This document shows positions 1 to 9,611 of a stretch of DNA of 64,000 nucleotides, piece after piece. Source of the DNA: Chitinophagales bacterium (GTDB lineage: Bacteria > Bacteroidota > Bacteroidia > Chitinophagales > UBA10324); contig JAIBAY010000009.1 in assembly GCA_019694975.1 (NCBI GenBank), positions 62,001 through 126,000 of the forward strand. Direction: 5' to 3'. Every line of letters starts with the position of its first letter. The first letter of the stretch is position 1. The position numbers and the translations under genes are program-made. Below the pieces are notes generated by a model. That model had not been told where the DNA came from, did no database searches, and worked only from the letters and a program-made list of their open reading frames with translations.

Positions 1-3000
1 TGAACGATGCAGCCGTGCAAAGGTGAAATAAAGGATGCACGCACCACATCAATGGTGGAGTAAGCAGCAAAATTTGTTGAAGTATGACTGAAAATATTCC
101 ATACTCTTACCAGGTTGGTGGATGTAATGGAATCTGCGCATCCATCCTCGCTTATTACTTTTAATTTAACAGTATAGAAGTTTGGAGCATTGGCCAGTGA
201 ATAGGTATGTGACGGATTGGCCAGATCAGATGTGGCGCCATCGCCAAAATCCCACAGGTAACTCGCAATCATTCCGTTGGTGTTGCTGGAAAAGTAAACT
301 GTTCCGTTTCCGGGCAGGAATCGCTCGAGACTATCCGCAGTAAATCCGGTTAAAGGATCAATATTGCTTACCACTACTGCCTCAGAGGTTGCACTGCAGC
401 CTGAGTTATCTGACACTGTTACACTGTAGCTGCCTGCATCGCTCACTACAATTGACTGAGTTGATTCTCCGGTACTCCATGAATAGCCTGCTGCTTCGCT
501 GCTGGTAAGTGTAACAGTACCGCTGCCACAAAGATTGGTAGAACCGCTCGTGGTGATCACCGGTGTCACAACACCTGCTGCAATGGTTAAAATAGGTGAT
601 TCGATTGTATCGCAGAAAGAAATTTCAGTAACTGAATAGTCGCCCCCTTCTGTAACAACAATTGAATTTCCTGTGCTTCCGTCACTCCACATGTATTCAC
701 TCCCAACTTTAGGATTGACAACACTTAGTGTGGAAGGATTCGTTAAGCATACTGTATCAGCTGATGCTGTAAATGCAGGTGGCACAGGGTCGAAGTTCAC
801 AGGGAAAGTGTAAATCCTTCCGCTGCGCCCGGTGATATAGGCGAGGCATCCGTTGGCTGTTATATGAAGCAAGTCATCCGTATTGCCGACACTCCAGTGT
901 ACCCAGGTCATTCCGCAATCTGAAGTAGTGAGAATGATACCGTGGTGCCCCACACAAATCATGTGCAGTGAATCAATCACAATCACACCGGTTAGGTCAT
1001 AGGTAGTGCCGGAATTGCAGGGATGCCAGGAAGCGCCTGCATTGTTGCTGATGGAGATACTTCCATAAGCGCCAACGCTGCAACCCACGCCACCATAACC
1101 ACCGCCGCTGTATCCGCCGCCGGGGCAGTTGCAGCCAAAGGCAATAGCATACAGGTTGTAAAGCACGCCGGAGTTAACGGCAATCCATCCGGAGCCGGGC
1201 TGATAATAACAGATGATACCATTGTAACCCACGACCCACAGGTAACCGTTCCAATAGTTCACCCCATAAAAAGTATTGGTTACACCGGGAGAGATATTGC
1301 TCCACAAAGTGCCGTTCCAATACCAAACCTGCCCGTTGGTACCCACAGCATAACCGCTGTTGGGATTGCTGAAATAAATATTTTGAATATCGCATCCGCA
1401 AGGAATGATGTAGGTAGTCCAGCCGCCAGGCAGGCCGGAGTAATTAACAGCAGTAAATCCGCCGGCTCCGGCAATCCAGATGGCGCTGTTGCCCTGTGTG
1501 CCCACATAACTTACGCCATTGAGCTGACAAGTGCAGGGCAAGCCAAGCGACAGCCAGGTAGTGCCGCCGTCAATAGTTTGATAGACGTGACCGTCAGGTT
1601 GTACCACGCAACCGTACAGTGGTGAAATGAAAGACGCGCTGTGAACATCAATAGTAGAATAAGTGGTAAATGATGTTGGTGTACAATTGAATTTGTTCCA
1701 TACCCTGATCATATTGCTGATCGTTAGCGAATCTGTGCATCCATCTTCGCTTGTCACTTTTAATTTAACAGTATAGAAGTTTGGAGCATTGGCCAGTGAA
1801 TAGGTATGTGACGGATTGGTCAGATCAGATGTGGCGCCATCGCCAAAATCCCACAAGTAACTCGCAATCGTTCCGTTGGTGTTGCTGGAAAAGTAAACTG
1901 TTCCGTTTCCGGGCAGGAATCGTTCCAGGCTGTCGGCAGCAAAACCATTCAGCGGAGAGCCTGCCGTAACAGTAACGGTCTCTGAAGTGGCGCTGCATCC
2001 GAGTCCATCGGTAACCGTGACGCTATAATCTCCGGGAGTATTCACTACGATGAAACTTGTGGTGGCTCCATTGCTCCACAGGTAATTTGATGCATCACTC
2101 GCTGTCAGTGTCACTGTGCTGTTGCCGCAAAGGTTGGTGGAGCCGCTTGCCTGAATGGTTGGCGTAACAACACCGTCAACAATCGTCTGTGTGACCGCTA
2201 TGAGTGTGTCGCAGGCTGTATATTCTGAAACGAAGTAATCTCCACCTGCTGTCACAATGATAGAATTTCCCGTGCTTCCGTTGCTCCATTTGTATTCACT
2301 TCCGACTTTCGGATTGATTACACTTAAGGTTACCGGGCTTGATGAACAAACGGTATCGTTAGAAACGGTGAATGAAGGCGGAATAGGGTCAAAGTTCACA
2401 GGGAAGGTGTACACTTTCCCGCTCTTACCGGTAATATAGGCAAGGCAACCATTCGCAGTAATTCCTGTGAGGTCATCCGTATTGCCAACACTCCATTGTA
2501 CCCAGGTCATTCCGCAATCTGAAGTAGTGAGAATGATACCGTGGTGTCCCACACAAATCATGTGTAATGAATCAATCACAATCACACCGGTGAGATCATA
2601 GGTAGTGCCGGAATTGCAGGGATGCCAGGAAGCGCCTGCATTGTTGCTGATGGAGATACTTCCATAAGCGCCAACGCTGCAACCCACGCCACCATAACCA
2701 CCGCCGCTGTATCCGCCGCCGGGGCAGTTGCAGCCAAAGGCAATAGCATACAGGTTGTAAAGCACGCCGGAGTTAACGGCAATCCATCCGGAGCCGGGCT
2801 GATAATAACAGATGATACCATTGTAACCCACGACCCACAGGTAACCGTTCCAATAGTTCACCCCATAAAAAGTATTGGTTACACCGGGAGAGATATTGCT
2901 CCACAAAGTGCCGTTCCAATACCAAACCTGCCCGTTGGTACCCACAGCATAACCGCTGTTGGGATTGCTGAAATAAATATTTTGAATATCGCATCCGCAA

Positions 3001-5160
3001 GGAATGATGTAGGTAGTCCAGCCGCCAGGCAGGCCGGAGTAATTAACAGCAGTAAATCCGCCGGCTCCGGCAATCCAGATGGCGCTGTTGCCCTGTGTGC
3101 CCACATAACTTACGCCATTGAGCTGACAAGTGCAGGGCAAGCCAAGCGACAGCCAGGTAGTGCCGCCGTCAATAGTTTGATAGACGTGACCATCAGGTTG
3201 TACCACGCAACCGTATTGCGGTGAAATAAATGAAGCACCATAAACATCCGTCGATGAGTAGGTAGCAAAGGAAGTTCCCGTGCACGCAAATTTGTTCCAT
3301 ACCCTGATCATGTTAGTGTTAATGATCACGTCACTGCATCCTTCGTCGTTCGTGACGGTAAGGCTGACGGCATAAAAGCCGGGAGCATTCGCAGCGTTAT
3401 AGGTATGCGAAGGATTTGCGACATCACTTGTTGTTCCATCACCAAAATCCCAGAGGTATGAAACTATGTTACCGTTGGTACTGGCTGAAAAATGCACTGT
3501 GCCGTTTCCGGGAAGGAAGCGCTCAAGACTATCGGCGGCAATACTGTTCAGCGGGCTTTCGCTGGTAATAAGAACAGGATCTGCAACGGCCGAACAACCT
3601 GATACATCTGTTACGGTTACACTATAGCTTCCGGCATCATTCACAACAATGTAACTGGCGACAGAGCCATTGCTCCACAGATAACTCACCCCGCTGCTGG
3701 CAGTGAGTGTAACGGTTTCAATTCCGCATAGGTTAGTGGAACCACTCACATCAATTGAAGCAGTCGACACACCCTGGTAAATTGTTTGTACCGCTGACGT
3801 TAGCGTATCACACAAGGAATATTCCGTTACGGAATAATTTCCGGGCACATTGGTGACGAGTGTGTTTCCTGCACTGCCATTACTCCATACATATTGACTT
3901 CCAAACTTTGGATTCACCACGCTTAACGTCGCGAAACTGCCGGCACAAATTGTGTCGTCAGATAAAGTGAATGCCGGTGGTGCTGCGTTGAAATTAATGG
4001 GGAATGTGTAAACGCCTCCATTGTTTCCGGTGATATAGGCCACGCATCCGCTGGCAGTGATGCTGGTCAGATCTTCAGTATTGCCTATGCTCCAGGGAAC
4101 CCAGGTAAGACCGCAATCAGCAGTTGTTAAGACAATACCATGTTGACCCACGCAAATCATGTGGAGTGAATCAATCACATATGCGCCTGTCAGATCGTAA
4201 GTTGTTCCTGAATATGAATTATGCCATGTTGAGCCGCCATCATTACTGATGATGATTGTTCCGCCGGCACCTACGCCGAGTCCCACACCGCCATATCCAC
4301 CGCCGCCACCATTGTATCCGCCGCCTGAACAGGTGCAGCCGAAGCTGATGCTGTAAAGATTATAGATGGTGCCGGAGACTATATTTACCCACCCAAAACC
4401 AGGTTGATATTGCCAGATAATACCGCCATAACCCACAGCCCACAGGTAACCACCCCAATAGTTTACTGCATAGAAATTATTGGAAATTCCGGGAGATATA
4501 TTGCCCCAGTAAGTACCATTCCAGAACCATACCTGTCCGTTTGTTCCTACTGCATATCCATTGTCAGGACTGCTGAAATAAATATTGGAAATGGAACAAC
4601 CACAAGGTATAATGTAAGTGATCCATCCTCCCGGTGTTCCGGTGTAATTGACAGCAGTGAAACCGTCTTCACCTGCCACCCAAATGGCACTGTTACCCTG
4701 TGAGCCCACATAGCTTACACCATTCAGATGACAAGTGCAGGGGAGGCCAAGGGTATCCCATGTATCTCCGCCGTTGCTGGTGATGTATACTTGCCCGTTT
4801 GGTTGTATGGCGCAACCGTAAAGCGAAGAAATGAAGGAAGCATTGGTAACATCTTCCGTTGAATAGGAATAGAAGGTGGTACCTGCATGCGGGAATTCAT
4901 CCCACACCCTGATCATGTTATAAGCTGCAATGGAATCAGTGCATCCTGCATCATTGGTAACCGTAAGTTTCACGGTATAAAATCCCGGTGCACTCGACGA
5001 AGTATAGGTATGAGAAGGATTGACGAGGGTTGAAGTTCCGCCATCGCCGAATTTCCAGTTATAACCTGTTATAGTTCCATTTGTGCTGGAAGTAAACTGA
5101 ACGGATCCGTTATCGGGTAAAAATCTTTCTATGCTGTCAGCAACGAAGCCATTCACCGGC
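1..5160 (-). repeat. Tandem ~1.6-kb (533-codon) coding repeats
   Basis: The start of the PKD module (ERFLP motif) recurs near 5155, 3555, 1955 and 355, giving three full units and the start of a fourth. Period is 1,599 bp for the two left units and 1,605 bp for the rightmost one, which has extra glycine codons, so the frame is kept. About 590 bp (1000-1592 against 2599-3191) read as identical. The PKD-coding segments at 132-340 and 1731-1940 are near-identical. The rightmost copy (about 3560-5160) has clearly diverged. Confidence 0.9.
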
Positions 5161-8100
5161 GATGAAACTGTTACCGTAACGGGTGTGGCCGTAGCAAAGC
5201 AGCCATTGGCATCGGTAACATTTACATTATACTCACCCGGCAGCGTGGCGGTGATTGTTTGCGTGGTGGCGCCATTAGACCAGTAATAGTTTAAACCGGA
5301 AGGCGATGCCATCAGGTCAACACTGCCTGTGCTGCATATCGCAGTTGGGCCGGAAGGCACAATGGTTACAACCGGTGGGGCCACGAAGGAAACAGCTACA
5401 ACATTTGAACTGGCTGTGCATCCAATCCCATCTGTGACGCGGCAAGAATAATTACCAGGTACTGTGGTATTAAATGATGCATTGGTAGCGCCGCTGATAT
5501 CAATTCCGCTTTCCATCCATTGAAAACTCAGGCTTGTTCCTGTTGCATACACAGCTAATGATGCCTGGTTGTAATTACACACTGTCAGGGGGCCGGCCGG
5601 ATAAACGCTGATGGTAGGATTGTGAACGTCAACAATCACAGGTACTGAATTCGTTGCCTGGCATCCGTAGCTATTGGAAACAGTCACGAAGTAGGCTCCT
5701 GATGAAGTTGCATTGATAGATTGGGTGGTGCTGCCTCCGTCATTCCATAGATAACTGTTTGCAGCCGAGGAAGTGAGTTGTACGCTTCCGCCTGTACAGA
5801 ATGTCGTCGCACCACTAGTGCTGATTGTGGGGGCGGCAGGATTAGGATTGACCGTTACCGAAAGTGGTTGTGATGTAGCTGAGCAACCTGCACCGGAAGT
5901 TCCGGAAACCGTAAAGGTGCCGGTTGCTGATACATTGATAGATTGCGTTGTGGCTCCAGTGCTCCATAGGTATTGAGAGAAACCTCCGGAGGCAACAAGC
6001 GTAAGATAAGGGCCTTCACAAAATGTGGTTGCACCGAGTGGCGTAATTGTCACACTGCTGGCGGATACAGTATCAACCTGCACGTATGCTGACTGACCCG
6101 GACAGCCGTTGGCATCGTAACCAATAACTTTATAGAAACCAGGTTCTGATGCCGAATAGGTTGACCCGCTGCCGACAGTAACAACACCGCGAATCCACGT
6201 ATAACTGACGAGGTTGGCCGGCACGGCACTTAGTAAAATGCTGCTGCCTGTGCAGATTTGCTGGGGAGTGGATGGTGTGACGGAAACGGAAGGTGAGGAA
6301 ATACATGGATCAACAAATACCATCGACTTCATAGTATTACTCCATGCGTTGTCAAGTCCTTTGGCACGCACGTTCAGCAAATGAAAACCGGATCCGGTTA
6401 AACCCGAGTTGGCCGATGCAGTAATTTGTTCAAGCGCATTGTTAAAACTTCCGTCGAAAGCGAACATCATTTCCGCGTTGGTGCTGTCTGAATCCCACCA
6501 GTATTGACCGCTGATAATTTTAACATCGCGTGCGGTAATCGGTTGTTCTACACTGATGATAGTGCTGAAAGTGTTGCCAAAACTTCCGTCATAACCTTTC
6601 GCATGTACATTCAATTTATGAAACCCGGCTGAAGGCGGAGCGATCGCCCCGTTGCTGATCAGTGTCTCGAAGGCATCATTGAAGGTCCCGTCAAAAGATA
6701 TGAGTGGCGTTGTGTTGTTGGTATCATTGTCCCACCATAATTCACCCATGGTAACCTGGAAGGTGGTTGCCGTAATAGGTTGTTCAACGCTGATGATACT
6801 GCTGAAGGTGTTGCTGTAGTTACCGTCAAATCCTTTTACGCGGATATTCAGTTTATGAAATCCAGCTGAAGGCGGATAGAATGTTCCGTTATTTATTACG
6901 GTTTCCAATGCATCATTGAAAGTTCCGTCAAAGGAAATAAGTTGTATGATGTTGATAGTATCATTATCCCACCAGCATTCACCCATTGTGATAAAAAAGC
7001 TGCCGGCAACAATGGCTTGTTCAACACTGATAATTGCACTGAAGGTGTTGCTCCAGTTTCCATCAAGTCCTTTCACATGCATGCTGATTTTGTGAAATCC
7101 TGCTGCAGGAGGAAGAAGTGCTGCATTATTCATCACGGTCTCCAGTGCATCATTAAATGAACCGTCAAATGAAATCAGTGCTATAGCTCCTGCAATATTT
7201 TCATCCCACCAGCATTCACCTGCCGTGATATGTACGTTAGGTATGGTAAGCGGAGTATCCACGGAAAGCACGGTGGTAAATAGAGGGCTCCATGCGCCAT
7301 CATTGCCTATAACCCGGATATTCATAGTATGAAGACCCAGTGTTAGTGATGATCCCGCATTGCTTGCCGCCAGTGTTTCCAGTGCACTGTTGAAATTTCC
7401 GTCAAAGGCGATTAATGGCAAAGCCGCGCCTTCACCGAGATCTGTGTCAAAGAATATTTCGCCGGCGGTGATTTTCACTGTGCGGGGCACCTGTGCGGGA
7501 TCCACCCTTGTCACCACGGTGAATGCCGGGCTCCAGGTACCGTCGGTACCATGCACCCGGATATTAAGTGTATGAAGTCCCTCGACGGTAGGCGGCAGAA
7601 ATGTTCCGGCCATAACTGTTTCCAATGCACTGTTGAAGTTGCCGTCGAAAGCGATCAGTGGCGTACCGGCGCCTTCTCCCGGATCCGTATCGAAAAATGC
7701 TTCACCTGCAGTGATCCTGATATCACGTGCCGTGATGGCTGGATCGACTCTCACTACAGTCGTAAACACATCACTCCAGGTAGCATCATGGCCTTTCACA
7801 CGCACATTCAGTGTATGCATACCGGCTGTAAGCGGCGGCAAAAAATTATTGCTCATCACTTTTTCCAGGGCATCATTAAAGTTGCCATCAAATGCTATCA
7901 TGGCTGAACCGTTGCCTTGTCCCGGATCATTGTCCCAGAAAACTTCGCCCTGCGTAATATTCACCTGCCGTGCGACAACGGCATCATCCACTTTCAGGAC
8001 GGTCGTAAATACAGGTCCCCAGTTGTTGTTGTTATCGCGTACCCGCACATTGAGCGTATGTAATCCAGTGGTGAGTCCGCTGATGTTTTTGGAGACCTGC

Positions 8101-8288
8101 TCTGTGATATTATCGAACGTGCCGTCTGCGGCATTCAGTGGTGTGGCTAAACCAATACCCGGATCGGTGTCAACATAGTATTCACCGCCGGCTACGTAAT
8201 GATATTGTGCCTGTGCAAGTTGCGCCATCAGTAAAGCTGCAGCGAGCAGGCAACATTTTATGAGTAGAAATGGCTTCACGAAAATCAT
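1..8288 (-). CDS. Giant secreted multidomain adhesin-like protein (3' end outside the window)
   Basis: The reading frame opens with ATG at 8288 and stays open to the left edge (at least 2,762 codons). I checked the frame at the start and inside the repeats (codon first base congruent). It begins with a signal peptide (MIFVKPFLL then a hydrophobic stretch ending AQAQ). Residues ~35-660 are eight ~80-residue repeats; ~665-1040 are Ig-like/SprB-like modules with the pattern 'G.Y.V.V.d..GC'. From ~1043 come tandem units, each with a PKD domain (core WDFGDGTTS), a BNR/Ycf48-like propeller stretch (GGTTW and DCGLTW strands) with a glycine-rich GGGYNGGGGG loop, and more Ig-like modules. Such proteins are normally exported by T9SS and act in surface attachment. 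The sorting domain would lie beyond the window. It is the last visible gene of an apparent operon, 24 bp after a beta-helix gene. The ligand is unknown. Confidence 0.88.
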   Translation of the reverse strand, partial: MIFVKPFLLIKCCLLAAALLMAQLAQAQYHYVAGGEYYVDTDPGIGLATPLNAADGTFDNITEQVSKNISGLTTGLHTLNVRVRDNNNNWGPVFTTVLKVDDAVVARQVNITQGEVFWDNDPGQGNGSAMIAFDGNFNDALEKVMSNNFLPPLTAGMHTLNVRVKGHDATWSDVFTTVVRVDPAITARDIRITAGEAFFDTDPGEGAGTPLIAFDGNFNSALETVMAGTFLPPTVEGLHTLNIRVHGTDGTWSPAFTVVTRVDPAQVPRTVKITAGEIFFDTDLGEGAALPLIAFDGNFNSALETLAASNAGSSLTLGLHTMNIRVIGNDGAWSPLFTTVLSVDTPLTIPNVHITAGECWWDENIAGAIALISFDGSFNDALETVMNNAALLPPAAGFHKISMHVKGLDGNWSNTFSAIISVEQAIVAGSFFITMGECWWDNDTINIIQLISFDGTFNDALETVINNGTFYPPSAGFHKLNIRVKGFDGNYSNTFSSIISVEQPITATTFQVTMGELWWDNDTNNTTPLISFDGTFNDAFETLISNGAIAPPSAGFHKLNVHAKGYDGSFGNTFSTIISVEQPITARDVKIISGQYWWDSDSTNAEMMFAFDGSFNNALEQITASANSGLTGSGFHLLNVRAKGLDNAWSNTMKSMVFVDPCISSPSVSVTPSTPQQICTGSSILLSAVPANLVSYTWIRGVVTVGSGSTYSASEPGFYKVIGYDANGCPGQSAYVQVDTVSASSVTITPLGATTFCEGPYLTLVASGGFSQYLWSTGATTQSINVSATGTFTVSGTSGAGCSATSQPLSVTVNPNPAAPTISTSGATTFCTGGSVQLTSSAANSYLWNDGGSTTQSINATSSGAYFVTVSNSYGCQATNSVPVIVDVHNPTISVYPAGPLTVCNYNQASLAVYATGTSLSFQWMESGIDISGATNASFNTTVPGNYSCRVTDGIGCTASSNVVAVSFVAPPVVTIVPSGPTAICSTGSVDLMASPSGLNYYWSNGATTQTITATLPGEYNVNVTDANGCFATATPVTVTVSSPVNGFVADSIERFLPDNGSVQFTSSTNGTITGYNWKFGDGGTSTLVNPSHTYTSSSAPGFYTVKLTVTNDAGCTDSIAAYNMIRVWDEFPHAGTTFYSYSTEDVTNASFISSLYGCAIQPNGQVYITSNGGDTWDTLGLPCTCHLNGVSYVGSQGNSAIWVAGEDGFTAVNYTGTPGGWITYIIPCGCSISNIYFSSPDNGYAVGTNGQVWFWNGTYWGNISPGISNNFYAVNYWGGYLWAVGYGGIIWQYQPGFGWVNIVSGTIYNLYSISFGCTCSGGGYNGGGGGYGGVGLGVGAGGTIIISNDGGSTWHNSYSGTTYDLTGAYVIDSLHMICVGQHGIVLTTADCGLTWVPWSIGNTEDLTSITASGCVAYITGNNGGVYTFPINFNAAPPAFTLSDDTICAGSFATLSVVNPKFGSQYVWSNGSAGNTLVTNVPGNYSVTEYSLCDTLTSAVQTIYQGVSTASIDVSGSTNLCGIETVTLTASSGVSYLWSNGSVASYIVVNDAGSYSVTVTDVSGCSAVADPVLITSESPLNSIAADSLERFLPGNGTVHFSASTNGNIVSYLWDFGDGTTSDVANPSHTYNAANAPGFYAVSLTVTNDEGCSDVIINTNMIRVWNKFACTGTSFATYSSTDVYGASFISPQYGCVVQPDGHVYQTIDGGTTWLSLGLPCTCQLNGVSYVGTQGNSAIWIAGAGGFTAVNYSGLPGGWTTYIIPCGCDIQNIYFSNPNSGYAVGTNGQVWYWNGTLWSNISPGVTNTFYGVNYWNGYLWVVGYNGIICYYQPGSGWIAVNSGVLYNLYAIAFGCNCPGGGYSGGGYGGVGCSVGAYGSISISNNAGASWHPCNSGTTYDLTGVIVIDSLHMICVGHHGIILTTSDCGMTWVQWSVGNTDDLTGITANGCLAYITGKSGKVYTFPVNFDPIPPSFTVSNDTVCSSSPVTLSVINPKVGSEYKWSNGSTGNSIIVTAGGDYFVSEYTACDTLIAVTQTIVDGVVTPTIQASGSTNLCGNSTVTLTASDASNYLWSNGATTSFIVVNTPGDYSVTVTDGLGCSATSETVTVTAGSPLNGFAADSLERFLPGNGTVYFSSNTNGTIASYLWDFGDGATSDLTNPSHTYSLANAPNFYTVKLKVTSEDGCTDSLTISNMIRVWNKFNCTPTSFTTYSTIDVHSASFISPLYGCVVQPDGHVYQTIDGGTTWLSLGLPCTCQLNGVSYVGTQGNSAIWIAGAGGFTAVNYSGLPGGWTTYIIPCGCDIQNIYFSNPNSGYAVGTNGQVWYWNGTLWSNISPGVTNTFYGVNYWNGYLWVVGYNGIICYYQPGSGWIAVNSGVLYNLYAIAFGCNCPGGGYSGGGYGGVGCSVGAYGSISISNNAGASWHPCNSGTTYDLTGVIVIDSLHMICVGHHGIILTTSDCGMTWVHWSVGNTDDLLHITANGCLAYITGRSGRIYTFPVNFDPVPPAFTASADTVCLTNPSTLSVVNPKVGSEYMWSDGSTGNSIVVTEGGDYSVTEISFCDTIESPILTIAAGVVTPVITTSGSTNLCGSGTVTLTSSEAAGYSWSTGESTQSIVVSDAGSYSVTVSDNSGCSATSEAVVVSNIDPLTGFTADSLERFLPGNGTVYFSSNTNGMIASYLWDFGDGATSDLANPSHTYSLANAPNFYTVKLKVISEDGCADSITSTNLVRVWNIFSHTSTNFAAYSTIDVVRASFISPLHGCIV
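6310..8190 (-). repeat. Eight N-terminal ~80-residue repeats of the adhesin
   Basis: Translated on the minus strand this stretch holds eight degenerate copies of one module of about 235 bp. Conserved anchors in order are a start 'GE.(F/W)(F/W)D.D', then 'FDG.FN.ALE', then 'G.H.LN.RVKG.D..WS..F', ending 'V(D/E).'. The four nearest the N-terminus have DTDPG-type openings. The next ones have WWDND-type openings and are closest to each other in sequence. I recognise the module as recurrent in Bacteroidota secreted proteins but cannot give it a firm family name. Confidence 0.85.
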
Positions 8289-8312
8289 TTTAGGGAGATG
8301 GATAACTGCAAA

Positions 8313-9569
8313 CTACTTGTCAAATGAGTCGGCTTTCAGACTCACATTGTTTCCCATCAGCACTCTTCGCGGCGCATTCACATAGGTCACGCGTGCTCCG
8401 TTCGTCAGGTTATTCATCGGGTGGAAGTTGGTGATGCGCAGCGAACCGCCGCCGCAGCCTGCATCATTCCTGCTAAGGTCATGATCTGCATATCCGTCAT
8501 TAGGATATCCGCCATCCACGGCAGTGCCGGTAAGGGCAATGCCTGTATTGATATCAAAAGTGCTATTGGATCCTGTAACGTTGGTACCGTCATTCACGAT
8601 ACCGTACAGGGCATTTGAAGTGCCCAGCTGAAAATGGTTATAACTGAAAACATAATTATTTTGACTGGCAACCAGGTAAAAACCATATGCGCCGGAGCCT
8701 CCATTCATCACAAGGTTATTGTAAATGAAAGTGAATGAACTGGCAGTATAAAAGGTTATCGTCTGATAGCCGCTGCTGTTATTGTAAAAAGTGTTATTGA
8801 TAAGGGTATTGCCACCACTCTGATTGGAATTGGTGTAATAGACATACATCGGGTATTCTGCATATGCATTGTTTTTTATATAGTTATTTGCGATATAGAA
8901 AAAATTGGTGCTGTTAGCCCAGTACAGCGCCACTTGTCCGCCACCGGAGCTGGACATTTCAATCCTGTTGCCAACAATGAATACGGTGTCTGTGGCCACT
9001 GTGTTTTCACCCAGGATATAAATGGTATTCGCGGTACCAGTACCGGCATTAATATAATTGCCGATTATCTTACCGAAGCGAAGCGTAATGGAAGGATTGG
9101 TTCCTAAGAGGGAGTCCTGCATCATATTGAGTTCCCAATAGGAATTAGAATAAAAGTCAACATAACCATTCCTGATTTTACTGCCAACCAGGGTAAACTT
9201 TGACCGCACTGCACCGGGAACGGCAGCTCCAACTATATTGCCCAGCAGCAGATCCATGCCCTGTATTATTATATTCGAACTTGCCACCGGAGGCGTGACG
9301 GTAATATTTGCACTTACCTGGAATTGCTGACCCTCGGTATTGCTGAGGATCTGTACGTTTTTGTTGATATTGATGCTGGCTTCATTGTATTGAATGCCTG
9401 GTGTTACGAGGATCCTGTCGCCATTGGAAGCAGCATTGATGGCAGCGCTGATCGTTGAATATTGCGGTAAAACACCACCGCTTACCACAACAAGATCAGT
9501 AGCATTTGAAAAATTACTTGTGAAGGTGATAAAGAGGGCAATCGCTGAAAGTTTATGTATGAGTTTCAT
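8313..9569 (-). CDS. Secreted right-handed beta-helix protein, paralogue 1
   Basis: 418 residues with an N-terminal signal peptide (MKLIHKLSAIALFITF...SNA). The start 'LVVVSGGVLPQYSTISAAI' followed by 'NGDRILVTPG' is the usual opening of pectin-lyase-like parallel beta-helix proteins. After it come short N/G-rich rungs such as 'IANNYI', 'LINNTFYNNSSG' and 'IYNNLVMNGG'. The C-terminus carries a block ending NAPRRVLMGNNVSLKADSFD, shared with the upstream paralogue. No carbohydrate-lyase active site is evident and no T9SS type A motif is seen. It is 42 bp after the paralogue and 24 bp before the adhesin, so all three are probably co-transcribed. A role as a surface or matrix component with the adhesin is inference from context. 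Confidence 0.8.
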   Translation of the reverse strand: MKLIHKLSAIALFITFTSNFSNATDLVVVSGGVLPQYSTISAAINAASNGDRILVTPGIQYNEASININKNVQILSNTEGQQFQVSANITVTPPVASSNIIIQGMDLLLGNIVGAAVPGAVRSKFTLVGSKIRNGYVDFYSNSYWELNMMQDSLLGTNPSITLRFGKIIGNYINAGTGTANTIYILGENTVATDTVFIVGNRIEMSSSGGGQVALYWANSTNFFYIANNYIKNNAYAEYPMYVYYTNSNQSGGNTLINNTFYNNSSGYQTITFYTASSFTFIYNNLVMNGGSGAYGFYLVASQNNYVFSYNHFQLGTSNALYGIVNDGTNVTGSNSTFDINTGIALTGTAVDGGYPNDGYADHDLSRNDAGCGGGSLRITNFHPMNNLTNGARVTYVNAPRRVLMGNNVSLKADSFDK

Positions 9570-9611
9570 GATGACGAAGATTTTTGGATGACAAATAATT
9601 GATTTCAGTTT

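Noticed and set aside
1023-1625. Plus-strand 200-codon open frames at 1023-1625 and 2622-3224, identical for most of their length
   Set aside because: They are antisense to the repeated propeller units of the adhesin. Their identity merely reflects the identical repeat DNA; composition is low-complexity and there is no signal for a gene.
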